From the NCBI RefSeq assembly GCF_003597395.2, contig NC_133770.1:18899029-18963028 (forward strand): DNA of 64,000 nt, written 5' to 3'. Position numbers and translations under genes: made by a program. Shown here one piece after another: positions 46,381-58,790 of this stretch (the stretch's first letter is position 1; every line of letters begins with the position of its first letter). Origin of the DNA: Chelonoidis abingdonii. Its lineage: Eukaryota; Chordata; Testudines; Testudinidae. The notes beneath the pieces are model-generated. The model did not search any database, had not been told where the DNA came from, and saw nothing but the letters and a program-made list of their open reading frames with translations.

Positions 46381-47734
46381 TCACTCCTGAACGTGTTGGT
46401 GGTGACGAGCTGTAAGTCCCTAATGCCTCCTGCAGTGGCATTACATCCAAGAGCATCGCAAGGGGAAACTATTGCTCTATAAACAGTTTGAGTAAATCTG
46501 AAGCTGGGCTCAGCATCCTCGGTGCTTTCCAGTAACGTTGTTTAAGTGAACAAGAATTTAAAAGAAAAAATAGCACAAATGAAAACCACAAATGAGGGCA
46601 AGCTGCAGTTCCCTGGGCTACCCTCCAGCATGGTCTTAAATATGTGGGGAATAACAGGAAGGAAATTACCTAACTGTAAACTTCTTATTAGAGTAAGTCA
46701 GCACCTGGAGAGAGCATCTGCTCTCCAATAACACTGTTAAATACAAAGAAGGCAAAAAAAATCTTGCAAATATATGTATCTTCTGAGGGTGAGCCATGGC
46801 ACTGCAGTGCTAATGAAAGCTCTCTTTATAGGGCCACTTCAGCAACCTTGTAAATCACAATAAAATAATTAGCAATCTGGGCCCCTTGTTGTAGCATCAT
46901 GTTATAAGGTTGAGTAGCACTCATATATTTAGTAGCCTGATTGATGTCACTGGAACTGCTCCCTTGAGTAAATATAATTAGTGGGAGTTGGAGACACAGA
47001 ATCGGGCCCATCTATTCTCTTCCCCCCCCCCCCATCCTCCACCGCATTGTTGACACTTTCAAAAATGCTTTAAGAGCCTGGATACGATAGTTATAGGCAC
47101 TCTCGACACTGATAGCTTAGAAGCAGACCCTCAGCTGGTGTAAATCAGCATATTTCATTGTGTTCAGTGGCGCTGCACTGTTCTACACTAGCTGAGAATC
47201 TGCCCTTAAATAGAATTACTTTCCATGTATGCTACTGGAAGGAAATGACTCCTTTCTTGAAAGTCAAGGACGAAAAATGAATTCAGGGCTGTTTTCATTT
47301 GTTAGGTACTTTTTAATAGGGTCTAGGGGTTCTCTCTGTTCTTCCACAAGGGACCCTTATCTTGAATCTGTACAGTATTTCTACTGTCCCTGAATGAGGA
47401 GTCTGCTTGGATTTTCTCCATTTCTGTTGATAGGCCTTCTCCTACCTACTTTCTGAAGTATTTATTGGAATCTTCTTTGGTGCTTCTGTGTTTATAGGTC
47501 CCCTTCTAGGTTGAGTTCCTCAGAATCCCAGGTGGGGAACCCTGAGTCTGTAGTTCAACCTGTAGCAGTTCATGCACTTAGCTGTTCAGTTCTCCAGTTT
47601 GATCTTTGCTGTGTCAGCCAAAATGGCAGCAATTTACAACAATTAATCTGGATCATAACAACAACGCTAATTGCGATCCGTGAAGCTTCTTTATCACAGA
47701 AGGCAAGTATCTGGATTCCTGTTTTACACACATA
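46381..47734. other. Unassigned intronic DNA
   Basis: No exon or named repeat. A poly-C run lies at 47022-47033. Confidence 0.4.
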
Positions 47735-48140
47735 AAAGCTAGGAGTGGATGAAATTTTTTGGCCAAAGTGGAGTTTTTTAGTGACAATGCTATTTTGCCA
47801 ACACCAGAATGTTTTGCAAGTTCATATCCATTCATTTTTAAAAAATCTCAACTAACAAATCAAAACATTTCCTTTCAACATTTTGAACATTTAAATTTTT
47901 CCTTTAATTTTGTTTAAGAAAAATGCTCAAGATCAAAATGAAACATTTTTGTTTGGGCTGAACAAAATGTTTCATTTGACCTGAAATGAATTCTTTTGTC
48001 CTTTTTTTGATTTGCCAAGAACTTAGAAAATTCTTGGGTTTTTTTTTTTTTTTCTTTTTGGTCCAACCCAAAATGAATTTAATTTCAACTTTTCAAAATT
48101 GCCAACAAACCAAAAGGTCAGTTATTCTCCCAGCTCCATT
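47735..48140. repeat. Dispersed AT-rich repeat, copy 2
   Basis: Begins 'aagctaggagtggatgaaat' and ends 'ttctcccagctcc', matching the start and end of 8470-8825. It is full of complementary AAATGTTT and AAACATTT words. Confidence 0.45.
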
Positions 48141-48561
48141 AAGAACCATGATCTGCTGCCCTTACTCACGTTGAGCAGCATCTTACTTCCCAAGTTTAAT
48201 GGGAGGCAGAGATGCTGAGTGACTTGCCAAGGTCTATCTGTCTTAAATGCTTGTATAGCTTCCATTGCTGTAGTATGAGCACCTCACCATCTGTAATGTT
48301 TTTATCCTAACAACAACTGAGAAGTAGAAAAGTGTTATCTCCATGTTCCAGAGGGGCAGACAGAGAGGCTATATGCTGCTAGTTTATGGTAGATCAGAGA
48401 TTTGAATCCAGGACTTCCAAATTTGAGGATAGGAGCCTAACCGCTGGATCACATACTTCTCTGCAACCTTCTGCACAGATTGAAACTCAGTTAGGTGTCC
48501 CTGCAAGGTTTTCTCTGTGTAGGATGAGATCTAGCTCATGGGTTCTCAGCCTACAGGTTGT

Positions 48562-49520
48562 TGTTAGGGGGCTTGTTCCTTCCCCCTCCCACTTCCCTGG
48601 TCCTTCTCGCATGAACAGAGAGCAACAATACCCGAAGTCCAAAGGCGCGAACAATTCAATGTTTATTGGGGTGAACTTTCAGCAAGCATGATTCTAATTT
48701 CCTTCCTTAGTGTCTCCCTTCCCAGCTCTGACACCACAGAGCCTGGCCTGGGTCCCTGTTCCTGTTCCCATCCCTTGTTCTCATTTCCCCCTTTAGCAAA
48801 ACATGATCCCAATTCCTCCATTCCCAGTCCCGGTTCCCATTCCCCTCCACCCCCACTTCCTGATTGACTGCAGACTATATAGTAAAACCTGCATTTTGCT
48901 TAGCTATACCTTAACCAATCATTTTACTGAAATTTAACTAACCAATCCTAACATATCGTAACATGGTTATTTAACCAATTATACCCCACCACCTTAATTG
49001 GTTTACACCCAACAAAATTAATTATACAGCAGACAGAAACAATTACAGAACCAGACAGAGACCATGCAAATAAACATACAAAACAATACAGAAGTGAGGA
49101 TTTCACAACTACATCTATACAGACATATGAGTTTTCCAGCTGTGTCTATTGATAAGTGAGTTCTTGGCAGACAGGATGCTATTAAACTAAGTTTCCTTTT
49201 ACATCATCTAGGCTCATCTCTTTCTCTGGAGGTGATAGGAATATCAGGACAGGACTGTATTCCTAATAGCCCAATAACACCTTATTTCAATGTGACTAGT
49301 TTGGAATGTGAAGATGTGACCATACACTTCCCAGCTTATGGGGGTCTAACTACATCTTAGCTGAAGGCCTTAGCCTGTCACAGTAAGAGAAGGCCATTCC
49401 ACAGACAGTGATCTTTGATTCTTTCTTTTATACCTCTATAACTAGCTAAGTTATAAGAATACACCTACATTCTTAAAGTATAGGCCTTTGCAGACAGGCC
49501 TGAATATCTATATCCTAACA
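48562..49520 (-). mobile_element. Solo LTR with perfect 5-bp duplication
   Basis: 959 bp with mirrored termini tgttagg (48562) and cctaaca (49520) and identical flanks gttgt at 48557-48561 and 49521-49525. On the minus strand an AATAAA signal (about 48664-48669) is followed by 'cgcctttggacttcgggtat' and then the 3' end, the arrangement of R and U5 in a retroviral LTR. No internal region or second LTR is present. I recognise the sequence as a common turtle LTR. Confidence 0.88.
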
Positions 49521-49525
49521 GTTGT

Positions 49526-51520
49526 GACTTAGTCTGGAGTTTTGTAAGCATCTTCCTTGTCTCTAAGGCTAGAAGGGAGAACTGAGTCCTGAAACGCTTT
49601 GTTATAACATGAGGGCCATGGTATGGAAGGTTCAGACCCACTGATGTGACTCTCTGATTCTTCAGAGGCAAGAACTGAAAAAAAATAAAATAAAACTAAA
49701 ATGTTGGGTCTGCAATCCTCGACAGAGTTCCCTCAAAGACGATAGACATGAGTTTAAGAAGTGGGTGTCTTGCTTTACTTTTTAACATTTGTAAGTTTCT
49801 CATTCTGAACTGTTTTTGTAGTTAATTTAAATATTTCAGCCTCTGTATTCACCTTATTTTGCTCTGCACTGCATTCTGTCAAAAAGCATTGGAGCTTTTC
49901 CTAGGTACAATAACCAAGACTAGGTAGAGTATGCTAGGAGAGGTCTTACCAGTTCCTTATAGTACATAGCAGTGCTTTTGATTTGTTATATTCTCCTAGG
50001 AACCAAGCGTTCTGTTTGCCTTCTTCATTTCAGCTACATATTGGGCTAATGGCTTTAGGGATTTTTTTTCCCCAATAAAAACCTTTTAATCTTCCAAACA
50101 GCTCCAAATCTTTTTCCTGGTCAGCATGCTAAAGCCTTTTTATTGGTTGGTTGGTTGCTTTGTTTGTTTGTTCATTTATTTTTGGGTAGGCTTTTCCTTT
50201 TATTATTGTTTTTCCAGGGCATGTTATTTTTTCTCTTTATTAATCAAAATGTCTGGCTGTAGTGTTTTTTGTTTTCCCCTTTGTTTATTCCAAGCTTGTA
50301 TTTGCCAATTTTATCCAAGTCTTATGTTCAGATGTTGAAAACCTGGCAACCCAAAGCTTATATTCCAGCAGCAACTTTTCCCATCGCTTCTGCAGTTGTT
50401 TAATTTCTGCTGTGAATGCCTTGGAGGTCGGAAGGGAAATAGTTTCCACACACCCCTTGTATACAGGAAGACATTAAACACAGGGAAGACAGACCATTTC
50501 TGCTATTGTGGTGTTAATTTATTATGATTTTCTAAATTTATGTACAAGAAAATGTTAATTTGAGAACAGGCAGCTTTTATAGTGAGAGAGAGCCATCTGT
50601 ACAAACCTGAACTCAAATTTAACTTCTGTATTTATAAAACACAGCTATCACTCACATCCCTGGACCTGTACACCATAAAAACAGACACCAGACTTCTCAC
50701 TACATTGTTTTGACAGCATCGGGCTGTATAACTTGGCACTCTTCATGTGGTATAGTGAGCAAATGGGAACCTCTGTGACAACAGTCTGAGCCTGTTCTGG
50801 CTTTTAGTATTTTGAGTCAGAGCAAAACTTGACTTGCTTGTGCACTACAATTTTTGTTTATGCATTGTATTTTATTTGTATAGAGCATAGAACATATGGT
50901 TGGCTCTACATTGATCAGTGAAGCCAGACCCTGCCTTGAAGAACATGGCGGGGAAAAACCCAACAGTTTCCACAATATTGTACAGACTCATGAAACATGG
51001 ATGCTGGTCTCCCTTCTGCTCTGTCATATCTCCAGTTCTTCCATTCCTTGTAAACGAACAGCTAATCCTGCTGAGATGCCCATGCTTAACTTTATGCAGG
51101 TGCATGGTCCATTGACTTCAATGAGATTACATGTGTGTATTACGCCTTTTTCTCCTAATCCTGCACGCACAACAGAGTTTAGAGTTTTCTATCGTGTATA
51201 GTGTCACTGGGATCATTCAAGCATTGTGCATGGCAATGAATGTTAGCAGGATCAGACCCTAATGCCCTTTGTTTCATGTAGTCCTTAACCCTCCTGAAGT
51301 CATTAGAGCTACATATGAGTATGCAGCATTGAGTGAGTTACTGTTGCAATTGCAGGCCATGGAATGGGAATTTTCTTGAACAATTGTGGCTGCATTTCAG
51401 GCCTCTTCCTGCTTTCAAGACTCTTTGAGGCAAATTCAGAATTGGTGTAAACAGTGACTTCACTCAAAGTGACTGACTAACATGTGACTGGAGCTTCTGT
51501 AGAGTTTATTCACTCTTGAG
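49526..51520. other. Unassigned DNA, weak CR1-like part
   Basis: 49860-50110 has words such as 'aggtcttaccagt' and 'ttctgtttgccttcttcatt' that recall degraded CR1/L3 sequence. The rest is unassigned and non-coding. Confidence 0.35.
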
Positions 51521-51799
51521 GTATGTCTATACTGCAATCAGAGATGAGACTACAGCACTTGTAGACACATCAAAGTTGGCTTTGATCTAGCTAGCTCAGG
51601 TAATAGCAGTGAAGCCACAGCAGCACCTTTGAGTATGTTCTGAGGGTACTGGATGGGCAGGGCTAGCCCCCCTTCCATGCTGTTGTGCCTTAACTGCTAT
51701 TGTTACTGAAGCTAACTTTGATCTAACTAGAGAAAAGCTAGCATGGGTATGTCTATACGTGCTGCAATCATCCCTCCCCACTGCAGTGTAGACATATCA
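51521..51799. mobile_element. Foldback MITE
   Basis: Ends 'aggtatgtctatactgcaat' and 'actgcagtgtagacatatc' are inverted repeats. Further pairing arms lie inside: 'caaagttggctttgatctag', 'aatagcagtgaag' against 'taactgctattg', and 'gaagctaactttgatcta'. Non-coding; Harbinger-like ends, target duplication not resolved. Confidence 0.7.
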
Positions 51800-52122
51800 T
51801 AGCTCTGGAGTTGACCCTTTGCATGAATGTACAGGTCACGTTTAATACTCATGGATGAGTAGAATTAGATGCCTTTATTTTGTGGTATGTCAAAACCTTC
51901 CCAATTTCTGAATGCAATTTCAGAGTTAAAGTTGCCACAGGCTTCTTAAAAGCAAATACAAGAAAAATGGAGGGTGCTTTTTATTGAATGTTGGCAAAAA
52001 ATGCAGTGTGTGTATATTATATAACTAAAACGCTGTACCTTGCTGTAAAATAGGTAGGAATATGGTCTCTTGGAATCTAAGGTATTGAAATGTTGCCAGT
52101 TCTTGTATTGGTGCGTGTAGGT

Positions 52123-52445
52123 CAGTGTTCCCCAACTTTTTCAACCCGTGGCGGCGGTGGAAACGGCATTTCGGCGACGACGCCTCTTGATGACGTCATT
52201 TGTCGGTGGCAAGCGTTGTCGTCGAGAGGCTTTGCTGCCGAGATGCTGCAGAAATTCAGAGGCGATGCCTCTCGATGATATCACTTGTGGGCAGCAAGCG
52301 GTGTCATTGAGAGGCATTGCTGCCGAAATGCCACAGAAATTCTGCGGTATTTCGGCGGATGCTCCACCGCCAGCCAGGACGCGGGCGCATTTAGATGCTC
52401 CTGTGGGCGCCATGGCGCCTGCAGACACCGCGTTGGGGACCCCTG
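52123..52445. mobile_element. hAT MITE with internal tandem duplication
   Basis: Ends 'cagtgttccccaac' and 'gcgttggggacccctg'. Flanks gtgtaggt (52115-52122) and ctctaggt (52446-52453) agree at 6 of 8 positions. Inside, an approximately 84-bp unit occurs twice in a row (from about 52178 and about 52262), each with 'gatgcctctcgatga'-type and 'tgctgccga' words. Confidence 0.82.
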
Positions 52446-52449
52446 CTCT

Positions 52450-53900
52450 AGGTATTCTGGGGGTGGGATCTATCAGTTAAAAATTCTGTCTACTTTGCAT
52501 AGCCTTTGGCTTTTTAGAATTAAAATTTCATAAGTATGTTTAACATGAGAATTCAGGATTAGAGTCTCACCATTCTCTGCACATTGACATGAGAAGGTGT
52601 GCCCCTTAGGGCAAATGCCCCAGATAGATTCACATGCTAGATGTAAGACAACCCACCAAAAACTGACAGAAAAAAGGTTAAGGTGACAATAGAAGTCCCA
52701 CTTGCCCAGACATTAGAAAGTGTCTGTGTATGTCTAATGGGTATTTTTAATTATGCTGTACAGATTACACCTGAACTGTGACACAGGTGTTATAAACAGC
52801 CTAAAGAAACAGACAACGTAGCAGATCTTTGTCACTGTTTCTAGAGACGTCGCCTTTCCACACAGTGCAGCTGCCTTTAATTACAAATGCAGGCAAACTA
52901 TCAGGAAAAACAGTTTAACAATATTTCTAGTTAATTTATGTTAAAATGGGATCTGTTACACTGTATTCAAAAGACTTGTATCTGAAAACTAAAAGACATT
53001 GCTTATTTTCAAATGCAACTTCTTCTTGTGACCTTGGCCTCTTGGATAATGCCCTGAGACTGTTTCTCTAGGCAGCTTGGCTTAAGCCAAATGATTACAG
53101 GGGAGAGTTTCATGATTTATGTAACTAAAAAGGAAAAATTAAACCATTTTTTAAAAAAATATATATAGTGTGTGTGTGGGTATAAAGAGACACTTTGAGC
53201 AGATGACTGATGTAATCCTACATTCCATATCCATTTCAAATGTATTGGTGGAGTACATATCTATTGAAGGAGGATTGATATGAGGGGTTTCACCAGGGTC
53301 ACTGAGAGTGCTGCGAGCTCACCCTTGGAAAGCGACTTTAAAAAGAAATACTGAAATATTGTTTTGGAACTGTTTCTAGTGCTGCCATACTAGCTAAGTT
53401 TTGGAGTTTTGTTATAGTACAACAGTGGAGTCAGTGACTAAGAATGTGAAATAAACAGCTTTCTGTAATTGCAATCTTTCAAAGTAGAAAGATCTTTAAG
53501 GGACATATAATACAAACCTACAGGACTGGAATGAATGGCTCAGGAATTCCCATGAACACCTTTCAAAGAGTTTCTGTGAGAAAATACTTCCTCAGGAGGA
53601 GAGGCAGGCAGGAGAGGAAATTTCAGACCCAAAGTGAACCAAACCCTCCTTGGTGATAGTTGATTTCTTCCCACCAACCTCAATGTTGACGTAGGTAAAA
53701 AGTAAGGCATAATGCTACTTGAAAGAGAAATATCTCCTGCATGGATATCCACCATACTTGGTGGGGAGCATTTTACAGTATGGTGGATATTCAGGACCCA
53801 CTCTTGCTCCCCTCTGACATGCTCATGTCTGACCTGAAGATCCAGAACAGCATGGACGTGGGCAGAGGGGCTTCCATTGAACCAGGAGTAGGTGGAAGAA
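52450..53900. other. Unassigned intronic DNA
   Basis: No exon or named repeat. A short TATA/GTGT run lies at 53159-53178. Confidence 0.4.
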
Positions 53901-54095
53901 CAACATAAGAATAGTCATATTGGGTCAGACAAAAGGTCCATCCAGCCAAGTATCCTATCTACCGACAGTGGCCAATGCCAGGTGCCCCAGAGGGAGTGAA
54001 CCTAACAGGTAATGATCAAGTGATTTCTCTCCTGCCATCTATCTCCACCCTCGAAAAAACAGAGGCTAGGGAACACCATTCCTTAGCCATCCTGC

Positions 54096-54428
54096 CTAAT
54101 ACCCATTAATGGACTTAACTGCCATGATTTTATGTACCTCCATCATATCCCCCCTTAGTCTCCTCTTTTCCAAGCTGAAAAGTCCTAGCCTCTTTAATCT
54201 TGCCTCATATGGGACCCATTCTAAATACCTAATCATTTTAGTTGCCCTTTTCTGAACTTTTTCTAGTGCCAGTATATCTTTTTTGAGATGAGGAGACCAC
54301 ATCTGTAAGCAGTATTCGAGATATGGGCTTACCATGGATTTATATAAGGGCAATAACATATTATTCATCTTATTCTCTATTCCTTTTTTAATGATTCCTA
54401 ACATCTGTTGCTTTTTGACTGCGTTCAC
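54096..54428 (-). pseudogene. CR1 ORF2 C-terminal part
   Basis: 110 open codons matching the region after the RT catalytic core in CR1 proteins: 'LYKSMVSPYLEYCLQMWSPH' (consensus L-Y-x-x-x-V-x-P-x-L-E-Y), 'LEKVQKRATKMI', 'RLKRLGLFSLEKRRLRGDM'. It is the thumb and C-terminal domain and has no catalytic residues. Confidence 0.9.
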
Positions 54429-55041
54429 CTGCAGCTTTGAGAACTATCCATATGCGCAGATCTGTTTCGTTGGTATTAGCTGTGTAACTAAGCCCCTATT
54501 CTATTCTGTAGTATAGGTTGGGGTATTTATTGCATTCTACATTACATTTATCAAATATTCATTGCATTGTTAATCACTAGTTTGTGAGAATCTTTTTGAA
54601 GTCATATCACAGTCTGCTTGGTCTTCTATGCAGTTTGTATCAATCCTGCAATTTGTCACTATTTTCTTTCTCCAGAATCATTTATGAATTAAATTAAATG
54701 GGATGGACTGGTCTAGACCTGACCTGTGGGAACACCACTAGTTCACCCTCCCAATTCTATGTTCCTTTTCTCTCCTTGTCCTGTCTTTAACCAATTCTCA
54801 TGTCCATGAAAGGATCCCTCTTTATCCCATGACTAACTTCATTATGTAAGAGGCCTTTGGTGAGGGACCTTGCAAAGGCTTTTCTGGAAATTAAAGTTCA
54901 CTATGTCCACTGATCCCCCTGTGCACATGCTTGTTGACCTCTTCAAAGAACTCTAATAGATTAGTAAGACACGATTTCCCTTTACAGAAAAAATGTTGAC
55001 TTTTGCCCAACGAATTATGTTCTTCTATGTGTCTGACAATT

Positions 55042-55341
55042 TTATAATATTGTTTCAACTAATTTGCCCCATACTGACGTTAGACTTATGGGTCTGTAAT
55101 TGCCGGGATCACCTCTAGAGCCCTTTTTAAATATTAGCGTTACATTAGCTATCTTCCAGTCATTGGGTACAGAAGCTGATTTAAAGGACAGGGTACAAAC
55201 TATACTTAATAGTTCTGCAATTTCACTTTTGAGTTCTTTCAGAACTCTTGGGTGAATGCCATATGGTCCTGGTGACTTGTTACTATGAAGTTTATCAATT
55301 AATCCCAAAACCTCCTCTAGTGACACTTCCATCTGTGACAA
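55042..55341 (-). pseudogene. CR1 reverse transcriptase N-terminal part
   Basis: 99 open codons with 'LHSNKSPGPYGIHPRVLKEL' and 'DWKIANVTLIFKKGSRGDPG', then N-Y-R-P-I-S-L-T-S. These are RT motifs 0-1 of the CR1 and L2-type LINEs. The catalytic FADD-type box would lie in the broken part to the left. Confidence 0.92.
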
Positions 55342-55720
55342 TTCCTCAGTTTTGTCACCTACAAAGGACGGCTCAGGTTTGGGAATCTCCTTAACATCCT
55401 CAGCTGTAAAGACTGAAGCAAAGAATTCATTTAGTTTCTCCGCAATGACTTTATTGTCTTTAAGCGCTCCCTCTGTATTTTGATCGTCAAGGGCCCACTC
55501 ATTGTTTAGCAGGCTTCCTGCTTCTGATGTACTTTAAAAACATTTTGTTATTACCTGTTGAGTTTTTGACTAGTTGTTCTTCACACTCCTTTTTGGCATT
55601 TCTTATTACATTTTTACACTTAATTTGGCAGTGTTTATGCTCCTTTCTATTTACCTCACTAGGATTTGACTTCCACTTTAAAAAAAGATACCTTTTTATC
55701 TCACTGCTTCTTTTACATGG

Positions 55721-56187
55721 AGCATGTGCAGAGCTGCTATGTCACCTTTTACACCTCCCATTCTGGTTTTGCTCCCCTCATGCTCGTGGAAGGGAACAGA
55801 GGAATAAAGCATTAACTACCTGATAGCATCTCCCTATGCAATGTGTGCTCTCCAAAGCAAAAGCATAAAGTCATTTGGCCTTCTGACTTGCTTCTCTGCC
55901 ATGACACAACTGAAGAACATATTATGAGTGGGATTTTCTAAAGCACTTGATCTAATTCTGCACTCAGTGAAGTCAGTTTGGGTTGTATTATGAATTCTTT
56001 TCAAATACCTTTATATCTACAGTTCTGTCTCTTACTATCAGAGATGTAGGTATATCTAGACACCTATGGAATATTTAATCTTCAGCAGTCTAATAGTTAT
56101 ACATTATTTTATTACATTTTGGCCTTTCAAAATCTTGATGTGCCCTTTTTAAAGTTTGCCTTAAACTAGTAGAAAGATGGACATGCA
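55721..56187. other. Unassigned intronic DNA
   Basis: No recognisable feature. Confidence 0.4.
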
Positions 56188-56191
56188 GAGT

Positions 56192-56728
56192 TGTTGCCGG
56201 CACAGAGTGTCCGAGGGAAGCAACAGCGGGGTCCGTTGCCCGGTGTGCGCCGCGCCAATATACACACCAGGGTGGAGAAGCAGACAAAGTTTATTTGAGA
56301 TCTCAAAGTGGTGCAAGGAGACTGATACACCTCAAATCAAGCACACTGACTCCAGCCGCTTTTCCCTTTTTAAATTCTTTTTTCCTTCCCCCCTCTTCCT
56401 CCCCCTGTAGCACTTACATCAAGCGCAGTTACATTACGCAATCTTAGCTGCAGAAGCTCGTTAGTAATTTTCCCTTTTGCAAGTTATCTTGTCCTTCTGC
56501 TAGAGGTACGCAGGCCATATCACTACTGCTTTAGACCGGTTTGGGCTGTGCTGCCACTGATAGCTTACTGTTACACATTTGATTTTGCAGCTGCTAGCTT
56601 TCTAGGTCAAGTAAAGTTCAACATGGAGGAGCTTTGGTTTACTGAGGCCTAGGGCAGGAGGGCTTCATCGACACTCGTGGTCATCCACCCACCCGAGTTA
56701 CCTAGGGTTATGCCTAGTGACACCAACA
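56192..56728 (-). mobile_element. Solo LTR with 4-bp duplication
   Basis: 537 bp. On the minus strand it begins tgttggtgtcac and ends gtgccggcaaca, so both termini are TGTTG / CAACA. Flanks are gagt at 56188-56191 and gagt at 56729-56732. AATAAA on the minus strand (about 56289-56294) followed by a CpG-rich stretch of roughly 100 bases ending at the LTR edge fits R-U5. A 4-bp duplication is usual for gamma-type (class I) endogenous retroviruses. No coding region is left. Confidence 0.78.
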
Positions 56729-56732
56729 GAGT

Positions 56733-57884
56733 GAAAGCTAAAATTCTAACTTTGCCTTGTTCCATTCTCTCTGTTACAAGTATAGTTTTAAAGGACCAAC
56801 TTGTCAAAAAGAATAAAAACCCTTTCTTGTGTTGCGAGTTCTCATAAAAGGCCTAAGAGCCTCTGTGGCGCTATTATTGTCTCTTGTGTACAACAGTAAA
56901 ATACTGACCCAGATCTGTGCTCAATGGACTGAACTCTGTTTGCATGATTTGGGAATCAGCTTATTTTCCAATGGAACTGGGTACCTTTTCCCCTGAGCAC
57001 GCACATGCTTGCGCACACAATATTGCAGTCTGTTACTTCTTTGCTTTGCTTTGAAACTGTTTCAAGTTGGAGCTAACTGTTTAAAAAAGCAAAACACTGC
57101 ACTGTGACAATATAGCTGCTGTGAGGTTAGGTTAAGAAAAATTAAATTTGTATTCAGATTAAAAAAGAGGTATGTGAGAGGAGACTGAATGAGATATATA
57201 AAACAAGGCCTCCAGAAAACAGCAGAGGCCACAAAACTGTATGACACTCCAAAACAAGAGACAGAAACTTAAGTGGAACCAAGAAAGCTTTTAAGTAAAA
57301 GCAGCGGCAGCAAGTTATAGACCAGAGGGCAGTCCTTTCTGCACAAATTCAATGAAGTTCTTGATTTTGCATTTGGTTGATACATAGAAGGGCAAGGAAT
57401 GCATTGAAATGTATTAGACAGAAAAGAAAGGAAGATGATATAGCAAGAGCCAGGAGAAATGTATTCTTTAACTGTCCAATTTTATTTGTATCACTGAAGA
57501 TGCAGGATTTCTTAGGATATTAGTGCGTTTTTTCCCCAAACAATGCACAATGAACTTTTGTGAAAATAAGTTCCACGATAGTGTTCAGTATAAGTCTGAT
57601 GTTGCCACCCCCTTCTATCCAATAAACAAACCTCTACCAAAAAAATAAAAATAAAAACACTGCCCCTAATCCCAAGCAGAGGTATAATTCTATAAATTGA
57701 GAAATGCCTGAGACTCCATGAAGCCACTTGGGACTTGGATATTGTTAATGATTTTATATGAAGGGCACTTAGATCCTATGCTAATGAGCAACAGTATAAA
57801 ATCCTGAGGGCTTGTCTAAACAAACAATTAAACTCCCACCTTTTCATGTTCTCTGTATGTATATATATCTCCTCACTATATGTT
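56733..57884. other. Unassigned intronic DNA
   Basis: No recognisable feature; AT-rich. Confidence 0.4.
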
Positions 57885-57985
57885 CCATTCTATGCATCCG
57901 ATGAAGCGGGCTGTAGCCCACAAAAGCTTATGCTCAGATAAATTTGTTAGTCTCTAAGGAGCCACAAGTACTCCTGTTCTTTTTT
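57885..57985 (+). mobile_element. Penelope-like 3' tail, mutated hammerhead core
   Basis: Forward copy of the family at 26139-26233. CCGATGA (57898-57904) stands where CTGATGA is expected, then a GCGGGC / GCCCAC stem around loop TGTA (57906-57921), then AAAA where GAAA is expected, then GC-TTAT-GC-TC. It is followed by 'aaatttgttagtctctaagg' and 'agccacaagtactcctg'. Both catalytic blocks carry a substitution, so this copy should be inactive. Confidence 0.65.
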
Positions 57986-58790
57986 TAATTAAACTATGGC
58001 AAGCTGGGGTGTGAATCTACCCACCTTAGCCTGCCCTGGTCTAACTATCCATATGCACCCTGCTGATGTGAATTAAGTTTGTCAATGTGCTTTGAGATGG
58101 TTCTGTTTCAAAAAGGACTAGATGAAAGTGCTCTAACAAACAGTTAGCATGTGCCAGCAAGGTGCGCATGGACAGGCTATTGTGACCATTACAGGCTATT
58201 GTGGGGTAGATTCACGCCTCAGTGTGTCCTGGTCTAACTCTTCATGTATAGAAGCCCTGAGATAGCTAGATATCATTGAGGGCAAGAGCTCAGAAAGACT
58301 TGAACAAGGACTGGTTATGTATATGAATAGCAAGAACTTCCAGAGTTATATTAGCGACAGACTTTGTCCTGAACAAACCTTATGGAATTAAGATAAACCT
58401 TATTGAATTAGGGCTAATACCTTTGGGGTACACTGCATTAAAAATGCAAAGTGTGCACGTGTTGTAGCACTGTATGTACTTTCTCTAGTAGGGAGGAGGA
58501 TGCTAATGTTTTTCCTCCTTTATCAGCCCTTTAAATTCCTCCCCCCGCCAATCAGATATGCATGTACTACTTCAAAATGGATTGCCCAGGGACCAGGAGA
58601 CTCCCTTAGGGTAGGGTTGGAAGGACTGGACCGACTGGGAGCTTTTTCAGAGCTGGAGCTGTGACGAACTTGTGACCACAAGGAATCCCCTTGGGTGGGG
58701 TTTGAAGGACTGCCCCTGCCAGAATTCATGTTAGAGTTGGGGATTGTAACCATGTGACACCTATCTCTTGCCAGTGAACTCTTCTGATTA
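57986..58790. other. Unassigned intronic DNA
   Basis: A G/C-mixed segment near 58560-58740 contains two related stretches ('accaggagactcccttaggg' and 'acaaggaatccccttgggtg', each followed by a GGACTG word), a local imperfect repeat. No gene seen. Confidence 0.4.

Larger units (their letters stand above)
53902..55720 (-). mobile_element. CR1-type LINE, RT region to 3' end
   Basis: An old CR1-type element in reverse orientation covering much of ORF2 and the 3' UTR. The 3' UTR (53905-54095) reads 'ttgggtcagacaaaaggtcc', 'cagtggccaatgccaggtgc'. ORF2 pieces are at 54096-54428 and 55042-55341. Upstream (to 55720) the minus strand still shows 'NEFFASVFTAEDV'-type sequence that precedes the RT. Between the two ORF pieces the RT is recognisable but broken. 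Confidence 0.85.
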
